From contig NZ_JARVKW010000047.1 of assembly GCF_029813775.1 (NCBI RefSeq), positions 1-53,217 of the forward strand: DNA of 53,217 nucleotides, given 5' to 3'. Both the position numbers and the translations under genes were made by a program. This document shows positions 31,838 through 39,877 of this stretch, piece by piece; the first letter of the stretch is position 1, and each line of letters opens with the position of its first letter. The notes under the pieces are model-generated. The model was given only the letters and a program-made list of their open reading frames with translations, was not told the origin of the DNA and ran no database searches. The DNA is from Streptomyces sp. DH24. Lineage in GTDB: Bacteria > Actinomycetota > Actinomycetes > Streptomycetales > Streptomycetaceae.

Positions 31838-34149
31838 GCAACGAGACCGCCACCGCGCAGGCCGCGCAGGCCCCGGAGGCGCCCCCGGAGTCCGAGCCGA
31901 TCCCGCACGGCCTCGGCGCCTCGCTCCCGGCGTCGGACGCGCGCGCCAAGACGGAGGGCACCTTCCCGTACGCCGCCGACCTGTGGGCCGAGGGCCTGCT
32001 GTGGGGCGCGGTGCTCCGCTCGCCGCACGCACGCGCGCGCATCGTCTCCATCGACACCACGCACGCGCGTGAGATGCCCGGCGTCCGGGCCGTCGTCACG
32101 CACGAGGACGTGCCCGGCGCCCCGCTGTACGGCCGCGGCAAGGCCGACCGCCCGGTGTTCGCCTCCGAGGTCGTACGGCACCACGGCGAACCCATCGCGG
32201 CCGTCGCCGCCGACCACCCGGACACCGCGCGGATGGCCGCCGCCGCCGTCACCGTCGAGTACGAGCTGCTCGACCCGGTGACCGACCCGGAGCAGGCCTT
32301 CGAGGCCGAGCCGCTGCACCCGGACGGCAACCTGATCCGGCACATCCCGCTGCGGCACGGCGACCCCGAGGCCGCCGGCGACGTCGTCGTCGAGGGCCTG
32401 TACCGCATCGGCCGCCAGGACCCCGCGCCCATCGGCGCCGAGGCGGGCCTCGCCGTACCGCGCCCCGACGGGGGCGTGGAGCTGTACCTCGCCTCCACCG
32501 ACCCGCACACCGACCGGGACACGGCCGCCGCCGCGTTCGCCCTCGAACCCGAGCGCGTCAAGGTCGTCGTCACCGGCGTGCCCGGCGCCACCTCCGACCG
32601 CGAGGACCAGGGCTTCCAGCTCGCCCTCGGCCTGCTCGCGCTGAAGACCGGCTGCCCGGTGAAACTCGCCGCCACGCGCGAGGAGTCCTTCCTCGGCCAC
32701 ATCCACCGGCACCCCACGCTGCTGCGCTACCGCCACCACGCCGACGCCCAGGGCAAGCTGGTCAAGGTCGAGGCGCAGATCCTGCTCGACGCGGGCGCGT
32801 ACGCCGACACGTCCTCGGACGCGCTGGCCGCCGCCGTGGCGTTCGCCTGCGGCCCGTACGTCGTGCCCAACGCCTTCATCGAGGGCTGGGCCGTCCGCAC
32901 CAACAACCCCCCGTCAGGACATGTGCGCGGCGAGGGCGCGATGCAGGTGTGCGCCGCCTACGAGGCGCAGATGGACAAGCTCGCCAAGAAGCTGGGCGTC
33001 GACCCGGCGGAACTGCGCCTGCGCAACGTGATGGCCACGGGCGACGTGCTGCCGACCGGCCAGACGGTGACGTGCCCGGCACCGGTCGCGGAGCTGCTCC
33101 AGGCCGTACGGGACGAGCCGCTGCCGCCGCTGCCCAAGGACGACGCCGAGGACGAGTGGCTGCTGCCCGGCGGCCCCGAGGGCGCCGGTGATCCGGGCGC
33201 GGTGCGCCGGGGCGTGGGCTACGGGCTCGGCATGGTGCACATGCTCGGCGCGGAGGGCGCCGACGAGGTGTCCACGGCGACCGTGAAGGTGCAGGACGGC
33301 GTCGCGACGGTGCTGTGCTCGGCGGTCGAGACCGGCCAGGGCTTCAGCACGCTCGCCCGGCAGATCGTGCAGGAGACGCTCGGCATCGACGAGGTCCACG
33401 TGGCACCGGTCGACACCGACCAGCCGCCGGCCGGCGCGGGCTGCCGCGGCCGGCACACATGGGTGTCGGGCGGTGCGGTGGAGCGCGCGGCGAAGATGGT
33501 CCGCACCCAGCTCCTCCAGCCGCTGGCCCACAAGTTCGGCATGTCCACGGAGCTGTTGCAGATCACCGACGGCAAGATCACGTCGTACGACGGGGTCCTG
33601 TCGACGACGGTCACGGAGGCGATGGACGGCAAGGAACTGTGGGCGACGGCCCAGTGCCGCCCGCATCCGACCGAACCGCTGGACGACTCCGGGCAGGGCG
33701 ACGCGTTCGTCGGCATGTCCTTCTGCGCGATCCGCGCGGTCGTGGACGTCGACGTCGAGATCGGCTCGGTCCGCGTCGTGGAACTGGCCGTCGCGCAGGA
33801 CGTGGGGCGGGTGCTGAACCCGGCCCAGCTGACCGCGCGCATCGAGGGCGGCGTCACGCAGGGCGTGGGCATCGCCCTCACCGAGAACCTCCGCACACCG
33901 CGCGGCCTGGTCCGCCATCCCGACCTGACCGGGTACGCCCTGCCGACGGCCCTGGACGCGCCGGACATCCGGATCGTCAAGCTGGTCGAGGAACGGGACG
34001 TGGTCGCGCCGTTCGGCGCGAAGGCGGTCAGCGCGGTACCGGTCGTGACGTCCCCGGCGGCCATCGCGTCGGCGGTACGGGCGGCGACGGGCCGCCCGGT
34101 CAACCGCCTCCCGATCCGCCCGCAGGCGGCGGTGGTGACGGGCCAGTAA
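31834..34149 (+). CDS. molybdopterin-binding large subunit, divergent xanthine dehydrogenase/CoxL family
   Basis: 771 residues from GTG 31834 (GGAGG at 31823; GTGA overlap with the previous stop). The N-terminal hammerhead domain (DARAKTEGTFPYAADLWAEGLLWGAVLRSPHARARIVSIDT) and molybdopterin-binding blocks are present (NNPPSGHVRGEGAMQVCAAYEAQMDKLAKKLGVDPAELRLRN; QGFSTLARQIVQETLGI). Two hallmarks are altered. The glycine-rich GGGFGGK-like motif reads GVPGATSDRED, and the terminal GAKGVGE-like motif with the catalytic Glu reads GAKAVSAVP (728-736). Either the substrate or mechanism differs from known hydroxylases or the subunit is not a hydroxylase. It is the last gene of the operon with the FAD and 2Fe-2S genes. 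Confidence 0.88.
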   Translation: MSNETATAQAAQAPEAPPESEPIPHGLGASLPASDARAKTEGTFPYAADLWAEGLLWGAVLRSPHARARIVSIDTTHAREMPGVRAVVTHEDVPGAPLYGRGKADRPVFASEVVRHHGEPIAAVAADHPDTARMAAAAVTVEYELLDPVTDPEQAFEAEPLHPDGNLIRHIPLRHGDPEAAGDVVVEGLYRIGRQDPAPIGAEAGLAVPRPDGGVELYLASTDPHTDRDTAAAAFALEPERVKVVVTGVPGATSDREDQGFQLALGLLALKTGCPVKLAATREESFLGHIHRHPTLLRYRHHADAQGKLVKVEAQILLDAGAYADTSSDALAAAVAFACGPYVVPNAFIEGWAVRTNNPPSGHVRGEGAMQVCAAYEAQMDKLAKKLGVDPAELRLRNVMATGDVLPTGQTVTCPAPVAELLQAVRDEPLPPLPKDDAEDEWLLPGGPEGAGDPGAVRRGVGYGLGMVHMLGAEGADEVSTATVKVQDGVATVLCSAVETGQGFSTLARQIVQETLGIDEVHVAPVDTDQPPAGAGCRGRHTWVSGGAVERAAKMVRTQLLQPLAHKFGMSTELLQITDGKITSYDGVLSTTVTEAMDGKELWATAQCRPHPTEPLDDSGQGDAFVGMSFCAIRAVVDVDVEIGSVRVVELAVAQDVGRVLNPAQLTARIEGGVTQGVGIALTENLRTPRGLVRHPDLTGYALPTALDAPDIRIVKLVEERDVVAPFGAKAVSAVPVVTSPAAIASAVRAATGRPVNRLPIRPQAAVVTGQ

Positions 34150-34331
34150 GGCAGGGCTGTCCGCCGGGGTGGCCTTCGGCCGCCGCATCGCGTCGCTCAC
34201 CGAGGCAGCCGCCCTGTGGCGCGGGATGCCGCGACCGTGCGGGACGCCGGTGCCCCCTGCCGGGCGCCGCGCTGGGGCCGGGCGGAATTCCGGGGCCGTT
34301 GTCAGTGGTGGCGGCTAGTGTTCTGGGCAGT

Positions 34332-34366
34332 GGGACGGCCGCCCGTCGGGGGTGGGCGGCCGTCCC
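34332..34366 (+). terminator. 13-bp perfect hairpin before the SUKH-4 gene
   Basis: GGGACGGCCGCCC (34332-34344) pairs with GGGCGGCCGTCCC (34354-34366), followed by TTGA. A TAGTGT hexamer at 34316-34321 lies just upstream, so it may be an attenuator in the SUKH-4 leader instead of, or as well as, a terminator for the preceding operon 180 bases back. Confidence 0.7.
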
Positions 34367-34407
34367 TTGAACGGGCGGGGCACGGGGCACGTAAGCACGG
34401 GGGAGCG

Positions 34408-35139
34408 ATGAGCGGGGTGGCGATCACGACGGCGGGGACGGATCTTGAGCAGGGTGCCGGACAGGGGCGGCTGGTGCGGCTGCCGGGACTGCGCGGGGCC
34501 GCGCCGTCGCTGGTGACGCTGGTGCGTTTCGCGACGGCGACGGGCCGACCGGCGGGCGGGCAGGGCCTGTTCACTCCGTGCGGCGAGCGCGCCGACATAC
34601 GCACGCTGGTGGAGCGGTCGCCGTACCGGCGGATGACGGCGCTGGTCCGGCTCCTGGCGCTGGCGGCGGGCACGGGCGCGGAGTCGGGGCTCGCCCTCGA
34701 CCTGCCGGCCGGGCTGCTGGACCGGGAGTTCGGCCGGGGCCGCGTCGTCCACTTCGAGGACGTCGACTTCCCGGCGGCGCTGACCCACGAGCCGACGCGG
34801 CGCTTCCTGCGGGAGACGGGCCTGCCCGAGGAGGCCTTCCCGTTCACCCTGGACACGGACGCGCCGCTGCCGACCCTGGAGGAGTACGCGGAGGACGACG
34901 CGGCGTACTTCCGGCCGGTCCGCCTCCCGGTGGGCGCCGAGCGCCTGATACGCCTCGGCGGCCTCGCCGAGGAAGGCTCCAGCCTGGTCCTCGACGGCAC
35001 GACGGGCACGCTCCTGAGATGGACCGAGCCGGAGGGCGCCCTGCACCCGCTGAGCACGGACGTCTCGACCCTGGCCTTCACCCTGTGGCTGCTGCACAGG
35101 GCGCTGCTGGAGGCCGTGGCGGGAATCGAACCCGCGTAA
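34408..35139 (+). CDS. SUKH-4-like immunity-family protein
   Basis: 243 residues from ATG 34408 with GGGGGAG upstream. The second half matches the SUKH-4 pattern: FEDVDFPAALTHEPTRRFLRETGLPEEAFPFTLD, then RLIRLGGLAEEGSSLVLDGTTGTLLRWTEP, then TDVSTLAFTLWLLHRALLEA. SUKH proteins often neutralise polymorphic toxins, though Streptomyces has many free-standing ones with other or unknown roles. No toxin gene is next to it. Its last 11 codons lie on the strand opposite the 3' end of a tRNA-like gene (35108-35208), giving the tail EAVAGIEPA. The start and family are well supported; a toxin-immunity role is only possible. Confidence 0.78.
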   Translation: MSGVAITTAGTDLEQGAGQGRLVRLPGLRGAAPSLVTLVRFATATGRPAGGQGLFTPCGERADIRTLVERSPYRRMTALVRLLALAAGTGAESGLALDLPAGLLDREFGRGRVVHFEDVDFPAALTHEPTRRFLRETGLPEEAFPFTLDTDAPLPTLEEYAEDDAAYFRPVRLPVGAERLIRLGGLAEEGSSLVLDGTTGTLLRWTEPEGALHPLSTDVSTLAFTLWLLHRALLEAVAGIEPA

Positions 35140-35208
35140 CTCCCGGCGAGCGGAGCCCGCTGCCGGACACGGCGCAGGCGGGTCCCCCAACCACTCGGGC
35201 ACACGGCC
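35108..35208 (-). tRNA. class II tRNA-like gene with encoded CCA and abnormal anticodon arm
   Basis: Read on the minus strand, GGCCGTG (35208-35202) pairs perfectly with CACGGCC (35118-35112), followed by T and CCA (35111-35108). The T arm GCGGG-TTCGATT-CCCGC is perfect (35135-35119). A D arm CCC-GAGTGGTTG-GGG follows TG, as in serine tRNAs, and CTCC / GGAG (35155-35140) makes a long variable arm. But the place of the anticodon arm (35182-35156) is 27 bases: CCCGC and GCGGG enclose 17 bases that fold on themselves (GCCG-TGTC-CGGC) and give no 7-base loop with U33. It is probably a tRNA-derived RNA or a pseudogene and not a decoding tRNA. Confidence 0.7.
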
Positions 35209-35425
35209 GTGTCGACGACCTGACCGTATGGCCCGCGAGAGGCGGGGCGCGCGGGAACCGGGTGCCGCAACGCGACTGCCACACGCCGTTCAGGACTGCC
35301 ACAGGCCGTTCATGAAGGGCCGTGGCGGGCGACGGGCGGGCCCGGCGGACGTAGGTCCAAGAGCGTAGACCCGTCCCGTCTCCCGACAGGGGTCAAAGGA
35401 GGACTTGGCCCTTACCCTGGCGACC
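35209..35425 (+). other. 217-base region between the tRNA-like gene and the MFS gene
   Basis: No gene seen. It should hold the promoter of the tRNA-like gene (minus strand), which I could not define, and the -10 of the following MFS gene at 35413-35418. A pair of near-identical CACGCCGTTCAGGACTGC / CAGGCCGTTCATGA segments lies at about 35282-35314. Confidence 0.35.
35413..35418 (+). promoter_or_regulatory. -10 hexamer TACCCT of a leaderless MFS gene
   Basis: TACCCT, then seven bases, then ATG 35426. The only ribosome-like site (GGAGGA at about 35398-35403) is more than 20 bases from the ATG, so a leaderless mRNA is likely. Confidence 0.55.
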
Positions 35426-36889
35426 ATGAGTGCCCTCGAACCGCGCGACACCGATGTCGCCGCCCCCGACCGCGACCCGGCCACCGGGCGGGCCGGGACC
35501 GTGCTGAGCCGCTCCTACCGGGCGCTGAGCATCGGCATCGTCTCCGTCGTCCTGCTGATCGCCTTCGAGGCCACGGCCGTCGGCACGGCGATGCCGGTCG
35601 CGGCACGTGAGCTCGACGGGGTCTCGCTGTACGCGTTCGCGTTCTCGGGGTACTTCACGACGAGCCTGTTCGGGATGGTGCTGGCCGGCCAGTGGGCGGA
35701 CCGGCGCGGGCCGCTCGGGCCGCTGACGGCGGGCATCGCCGCGTTCGCCGCCGGGCTGCTGCTGTCGGGGACGGCGACGGCGATGTGGCTGTTCATCCTC
35801 GGCCGGGCGGTCCAGGGCCTGGGCGGCGGGCTGGTGATCGTCGCGCTGTACGTCGTCGTCGGGCGGGCCTATCCGGAGCGGCTGCGGCCGGCGATCATGG
35901 CGGCGTTCGCGGCGGGCTGGATCGTGCCGTCGATCGTCGGTCCGCTGGCGTCGGGCGCGGTGACCGAACACCTCGGCTGGCGCTGGGTGTTCCTCGGCAT
36001 CCCGGCGCTGGTGGTGTTCCCGCTGGCGCTCGCGCTGCCGCAGATCCGGCGCCGGGCGGCCGGCCCGGTGGAGGAGCCCGGCACCGGCAAGGGGCGGGCC
36101 TCCGTCGGTGGGCGCCGCATCCGTCTCGCCCTCGGCATCTCGCTGGGCGCCGGACTGCTCCAGTACGCGGCGCAGGACCTGCGGTGGGCGTCGCTGCTGC
36201 CGGGCGTCGCGGGGGCCGCGCTGCTGGTCCCGGCGGTCCGCGGGCTGCTGCCGAGGGGCACGTACCGGGCGGCGCGCGGGCTGCCGTCCGTGGTGCTGCT
36301 GCGCGGGATCGCCGCGGGGTCGTTCATCGCGGCCGAGTCGTTCGTACCGCTGATGCTGGTCACGCAGCGCGGCCTCAGCCCGACGCTGGCCGGGTTCTCG
36401 CTGGCGGCGGGCGGCGCGACATGGGCGCTGGGCTCGTGGCTGCAGTCCCGCGCGCGGGTCGAGCCGTACCGGGAGCGGCTGATGACGCTGGGCATGCTCC
36501 TCGTGGCGGCGGCCATCGCCGCGGCGCCGAGTGTCCTGATCGACGCGGTGCCCGCGTGGACGGTGGCGGTCGCCTGGGCGTTCGGCTGCTTCGGCATGGG
36601 CCTGGTGATCTCCTCCACCAGCGTGCTCCTGCTGCAGCTGTCCGCCCCGGAGGAGGCCGGCACCAACTCCGCCGCCCTGCAGATCTCCGACGGCCTGTCC
36701 AACGTCGTCCTGCTGGCCACGGGCGGCGCCGCGTTCGCCGCGCTGGGCGGCGGCACGGTGTCGCACGCGACCACCACGGCCGCGGACGCGGGCGCCTCCC
36801 ACCCGGCGGCCTTCGCGGCGGTGTTCCTGCCGATGGCGGCGGTGGCGCTGGTGGGGGCGTGGGTGACGACGCGGGTGCGGGCCCGGTGA
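35426..36889 (+). CDS. MFS transporter, 14-helix drug-efflux type
   Basis: 487 residues with a polar N-terminus of 30 and then about 12-14 hydrophobic helices. Family blocks are present: helix-1 FEATAVGTAMPVAARELDG (the acidic-residue motif of multidrug exporters), loop 2-3 GQWADRRGPLGPL (motif A), ILGRAVQGLGGGLVIVALYVVVGRAYPERLR (motif B) and GWIVPSIVGPLASGAVTEHLGWRWVF (antiporter motif C). It is probably a proton-driven exporter; the substrate is unknown. ATG 35426 is chosen for the TACCCT-N7 leaderless signal; a TTG at 35405 is the alternative. Confidence 0.9.
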   Translation: MSALEPRDTDVAAPDRDPATGRAGTVLSRSYRALSIGIVSVVLLIAFEATAVGTAMPVAARELDGVSLYAFAFSGYFTTSLFGMVLAGQWADRRGPLGPLTAGIAAFAAGLLLSGTATAMWLFILGRAVQGLGGGLVIVALYVVVGRAYPERLRPAIMAAFAAGWIVPSIVGPLASGAVTEHLGWRWVFLGIPALVVFPLALALPQIRRRAAGPVEEPGTGKGRASVGGRRIRLALGISLGAGLLQYAAQDLRWASLLPGVAGAALLVPAVRGLLPRGTYRAARGLPSVVLLRGIAAGSFIAAESFVPLMLVTQRGLSPTLAGFSLAAGGATWALGSWLQSRARVEPYRERLMTLGMLLVAAAIAAAPSVLIDAVPAWTVAVAWAFGCFGMGLVISSTSVLLLQLSAPEEAGTNSAALQISDGLSNVVLLATGGAAFAALGGGTVSHATTTAADAGASHPAAFAAVFLPMAAVALVGAWVTTRVRAR

Positions 36890-36979
36890 GCGCCGTGGGG
36901 CGGGAGCGTACGGCTGTGACGTGAGTCCCACCCGGGCCGGACCCGGGCTTGTCCGCGCGGGGCGACGTCCGGCCGCCGG

Positions 36980-36985
36980 TAGGGT
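36980..36985 (+). promoter_or_regulatory. -10 hexamer TAGGGT before the helicase start
   Basis: TAGGGT, seven bases, then TTG 36993 in the reading frame of the helicase, with no ribosome site. The pattern fits other leaderless genes here, although TTG is a rare leaderless start, so the true start may be a little downstream. Confidence 0.45.
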
Positions 36986-36992
36986 GGCCCGG

Positions 36993-38840
36993 TTGTCATA
37001 CGTAGCCGAGCAGTCGACCCCCTCCACGGAGACCGTGACTACCACCGCCAGCTCCAGTTCTGCCTCTCACTCGCACCACCTGTCGCCGGCCTTCCCCGGC
37101 CGTGCGCCATGGGGCACCGCCAGCAAGCTGCGTGCCTGGCAGCAGGGCGCGATGGAGAAGTACATCCAGGAGCAGCCCCGCGACTTCCTCGCGGTCGCCA
37201 CTCCCGGCGCCGGCAAGACGACCTTCGCGCTGACGCTGGCGTCCTGGCTGCTGCACCACCACGTCGTGCAGCAGGTGACCGTGGTCGCGCCGACCGAGCA
37301 CCTGAAGAAGCAGTGGGCGGAGGCCGCCGCGCGCATAGGGATCAAGCTGGACCCCGAGTACAGCGCGGGGCCGCTCGGCAAGGAGTACGACGGGGTCGCC
37401 GTCACGTACGCCGGTGTCGGCGTGCGCCCGATGCTGCACCGCAACCGCGTCGAGCAGCGCAAGACCCTGGTGATCCTGGACGAGATCCACCACGCCGGTG
37501 ACTCCAAGTCCTGGGGCGAGGCCTGCCTGGAGGCCTTCGAGCCCGCCACCCGCAGGCTCGCCCTGACGGGTACGCCGTTCCGGTCGGACACCAACCCCAT
37601 CCCCTTCGTGACGTACGAGGAGGGCAACGACGGGATCCGGCGGTCGGCCGCCGACTACACGTACGGCTACGGTTCCGCCCTCGCGGACGGCGTCGTGCGC
37701 CCGGTCATCTTCCTGTCCTACAGCGGCAACATGCGCTGGCGGACCAAGGCCGGCGACGAGATCGAGGCCCGGCTCGGCGAGCCGATGACCAAGGACGCCG
37801 TCAGCCAGGCCTGGCGCACCGCGCTCGACCCGCGCGGCGACTGGATGCCGGCCGTGCTGCGCGCCGCGGACCAGCGGCTCACCGAGGTCAGGAAGGCCGT
37901 GCCGGACGCCGGGGCGCTCGTCATCGCCTCCGACCAGGACTCCGCGCGCGCGTACGCCAAGCTCATCCGCGACATCACCGGCCACCGGGCCACCCTCGTG
38001 CTGTCGGACGACACCGGCGCCTCGAAGCGGATCGACGAGTTCAGCGAGAGCACCGACCGCTGGATGGTCGCCGTCCGCATGGTGTCCGAGGGCGTCGACG
38101 TGCCGCGTCTGGCGGTCGGCGTGTACGCCACGACGATTTCGACGCCGCTGTTCTTCGCGCAGGCCGTCGGCCGTTTCGTGCGTTCCCGGCGGCGCGGCGA
38201 GACCGCGTCCGTGTTCCTGCCCACCATCCCGGACCTGCTCTCCTTCGCCAACGAGATGGAGCGCGAGCGCGACCACGTCCTCGACAAGCCCAAGAAGGAG
38301 GGCGAGGAGGACCCGTACGCCGAGTCCGAGAAGGAGATGGAGGAGGCGAACCGGGAGCAGGACGAGGACACCGGCGAGCAGGACATGCTGCCCTTCGAGG
38401 CGCTGGAGTCGGACGCCGTCTTCGACCGGGTCATGTACAACGGCGCCGAGTTCGGCATGCAGGCCCACCCCGGCAGCGAGGAGGAGCAGGACTACCTCGG
38501 CATCCCCGGGCTGCTGGAGCCCGAGCAGGTCCAGTTGCTGCTCCAGAAGCGGCAGGCCCGGCAGATCGCGCACAGCCGCAAGAAGCCGGACACGGAGGCC
38601 GACCTGCTCGAACTGCCCGCGGAGCGGCGGCCGGTCGTCACGCACAAGGAACTGATGGAGCTGCGCAAGCAGCTCAACACCATGGTCGGCGCGTACGTCC
38701 ACCAGAGCGGCAAGCCGCACGGCGTCATCCACACCGAACTGCGGCGCGTGTGCGGCGGCCCGCCCAGCGCGGAGGCCACCGCGGGCCAGCTGCGGCAGCG
38801 GATCGCCAAGGTCCAGGAGTGGGCCACGCGCATGAAGTGA
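36993..38840 (+). CDS. DEAD/DEAH-type superfamily-2 helicase
   Basis: About 615 residues. Walker A VATPGAGKTTFALTLASWLL is at about 68-87, the DEIHHAGDSKSW DExH box near 161-172, SAT-like motif LALTGTPFRSD near 190, and motif VI QAVGRFVRSRRRG near 390. The C-terminal third is charged, with an acidic, Glu-rich insert (EGEEDPYAESEKEMEEANREQDEDTGEQD). It is an ATP-driven nucleic-acid translocase of unknown task, common to actinomycetes. The start is uncertain: TTG 36993 fits a leaderless signal, and nothing conserved is lost if a GTG near 37034 is used. A hairpin GCACCCGT / ACGGGTGC (38884-38914) follows the stop. Confidence 0.88.
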   Translation: MSYVAEQSTPSTETVTTTASSSSASHSHHLSPAFPGRAPWGTASKLRAWQQGAMEKYIQEQPRDFLAVATPGAGKTTFALTLASWLLHHHVVQQVTVVAPTEHLKKQWAEAAARIGIKLDPEYSAGPLGKEYDGVAVTYAGVGVRPMLHRNRVEQRKTLVILDEIHHAGDSKSWGEACLEAFEPATRRLALTGTPFRSDTNPIPFVTYEEGNDGIRRSAADYTYGYGSALADGVVRPVIFLSYSGNMRWRTKAGDEIEARLGEPMTKDAVSQAWRTALDPRGDWMPAVLRAADQRLTEVRKAVPDAGALVIASDQDSARAYAKLIRDITGHRATLVLSDDTGASKRIDEFSESTDRWMVAVRMVSEGVDVPRLAVGVYATTISTPLFFAQAVGRFVRSRRRGETASVFLPTIPDLLSFANEMERERDHVLDKPKKEGEEDPYAESEKEMEEANREQDEDTGEQDMLPFEALESDAVFDRVMYNGAEFGMQAHPGSEEEQDYLGIPGLLEPEQVQLLLQKRQARQIAHSRKKPDTEADLLELPAERRPVVTHKELMELRKQLNTMVGAYVHQSGKPHGVIHTELRRVCGGPPSAEATAGQLRQRIAKVQEWATRMK

Positions 38841-39193
38841 CGCCCGTACGGCGGGAGCACGGCGACGTCACGCGCACGCGGCGGCACCCGTGCGCTCGGG
38901 ATGCTCACGGGTGCGCGGGCGCGCCGGATGTTCCGGGACAAACGGAATGAGTCCGTACCGCGCGCTGACCGGATTCTGGACGGAGCCTTCCGCTGAGCGA
39001 ACCGGCTCGCTACTGTCCCGCTACGCACACGCCCCGTGGCAGCGCCGCCGCGGAGCGCAGCCGTGAAGCGACTGGGTCCGGGACAGGACCGGGCCGTCAG
39101 CCGATCGGCGGCCTCTGTAGCGCGTCACTGACGGGACTCGGTGACGCCCCGCCGACAGGTGCCGCCGACCTCACCACCAAAGGAGTGGGCGTC
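38841..39193 (+). other. 353-base gap before hpdR
   Basis: It contains the terminator-like hairpin GCACCCGT / ACGGGTGC (38884-38891, 38907-38914). A TACTGT hexamer at about 39012-39017 could be the hpdR -10, implying a leader of about 170 bases. A perfect dyad GCGTCAC / GTGACGC (39122-39128, 39141-39147) is a candidate self-operator or leader hairpin. AGGAG at 39181-39185 is the hpdR ribosome site. No gene seen. Confidence 0.4.
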
Positions 39194-39835
39194 GTGACCG
39201 CGGAGACCTCCCAGACGCTCGACAGGGGACTGCGCGTCCTCAAGTTGCTGGCCGATACGGACCACGGGCTGACCGTCACCGAGCTTTCCCACAAACTGGG
39301 CGTCAACCGGACCGTGGTGTACCGGCTGCTCGCCACGCTGGAACAGCACGCCTTGGTACGCCGTGACCTCGGCGGCCGGGCCCGGGTCGGGCTGGGGGTG
39401 CTGCGCCTGGGCCGCCAGGTGCATCCGCTGGTGCGGGAGGCCGCGATGCCGGCGCTGCGGTCGCTGGCCGAGGACATCGGGGCGACGGCCCATCTGACCC
39501 TGGTGGACGGCGCGGAGGCGCTGGCCGTGGCGGTGGTCGAGCCGACGTGGACGGACTACCACGTGGCCTACCGCGCGGGTTTCCGGCATCCGCTGGACCG
39601 GGGCGCCGCGGGCAAGGCGATCCTCCTGGCCCGCAGGCAGCCCGCCCCGGACCCCTGTTACGCGCTGACCCACGGGGAGTTGGAGGCCGGTGCCAGCGGG
39701 GCGGCGGCACCGCTGATCGGCGTCACGGGCGTCGAGGGCAGCGTGGGCGTGGTGATGCTGGCGGACGCGGTGCCGGAACGGGTGGGCCAGCGGGTCGTGG
39801 AGGCGGCGAAGGAGGTCGCGGAGGCCCTGCGCTGA
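39194..39835 (+). CDS. hpdR: IclR family regulator, HpdR type
   Basis: 213 residues. An N-terminal winged helix (SQTLDRGLRVLKLLADTDHGLTVTELSHKLGVNRTVVYRLLATLEQHALVRRD) is followed by an IclR effector domain (HLTLVDGAEALAVAVVEPTWTDYHVAYRAGFRHPLDRGAAGKAIL). GTG 39194 is chosen since AGGAG lies eight bases upstream. In S. coelicolor the IclR-type HpdR, encoded a few genes from hppD in this same order, represses hppD, hpdA and itself in response to tyrosine catabolism. Family and position both agree, so the symbol is given as probable. The effector domain is slightly shorter than the usual 250-residue family size. Confidence 0.85.
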   Translation: MTAETSQTLDRGLRVLKLLADTDHGLTVTELSHKLGVNRTVVYRLLATLEQHALVRRDLGGRARVGLGVLRLGRQVHPLVREAAMPALRSLAEDIGATAHLTLVDGAEALAVAVVEPTWTDYHVAYRAGFRHPLDRGAAGKAILLARRQPAPDPCYALTHGELEAGASGAAAPLIGVTGVEGSVGVVMLADAVPERVGQRVVEAAKEVAEALR

Positions 39836-39865
39836 CGCGCCCCCGGACGGAACTCCGCGCCACGT

Positions 39866-39871
39866 TAGATT
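39866..39871 (+). promoter_or_regulatory. -10 hexamer TAGATT of the leaderless S16 peptidase gene
   Basis: TAGATT, six bases, GTG 39878, with no ribosome site. The same hexamer and spacing precede the LysR gene at 1543. Confidence 0.6.
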
Positions 39872-39877
39872 GATCCC

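Noticed and set aside
35108..35208. An integrative-element attachment site in the tRNA-like gene
   Set aside because: No integrase, excisionase or second copy of the T-arm sequence is in the window.
36921..36992. A longer N-terminus for the helicase
   Set aside because: The residues before the TTG are Arg/Gly/Pro-rich and overlap the promoter-like TAGGGT.
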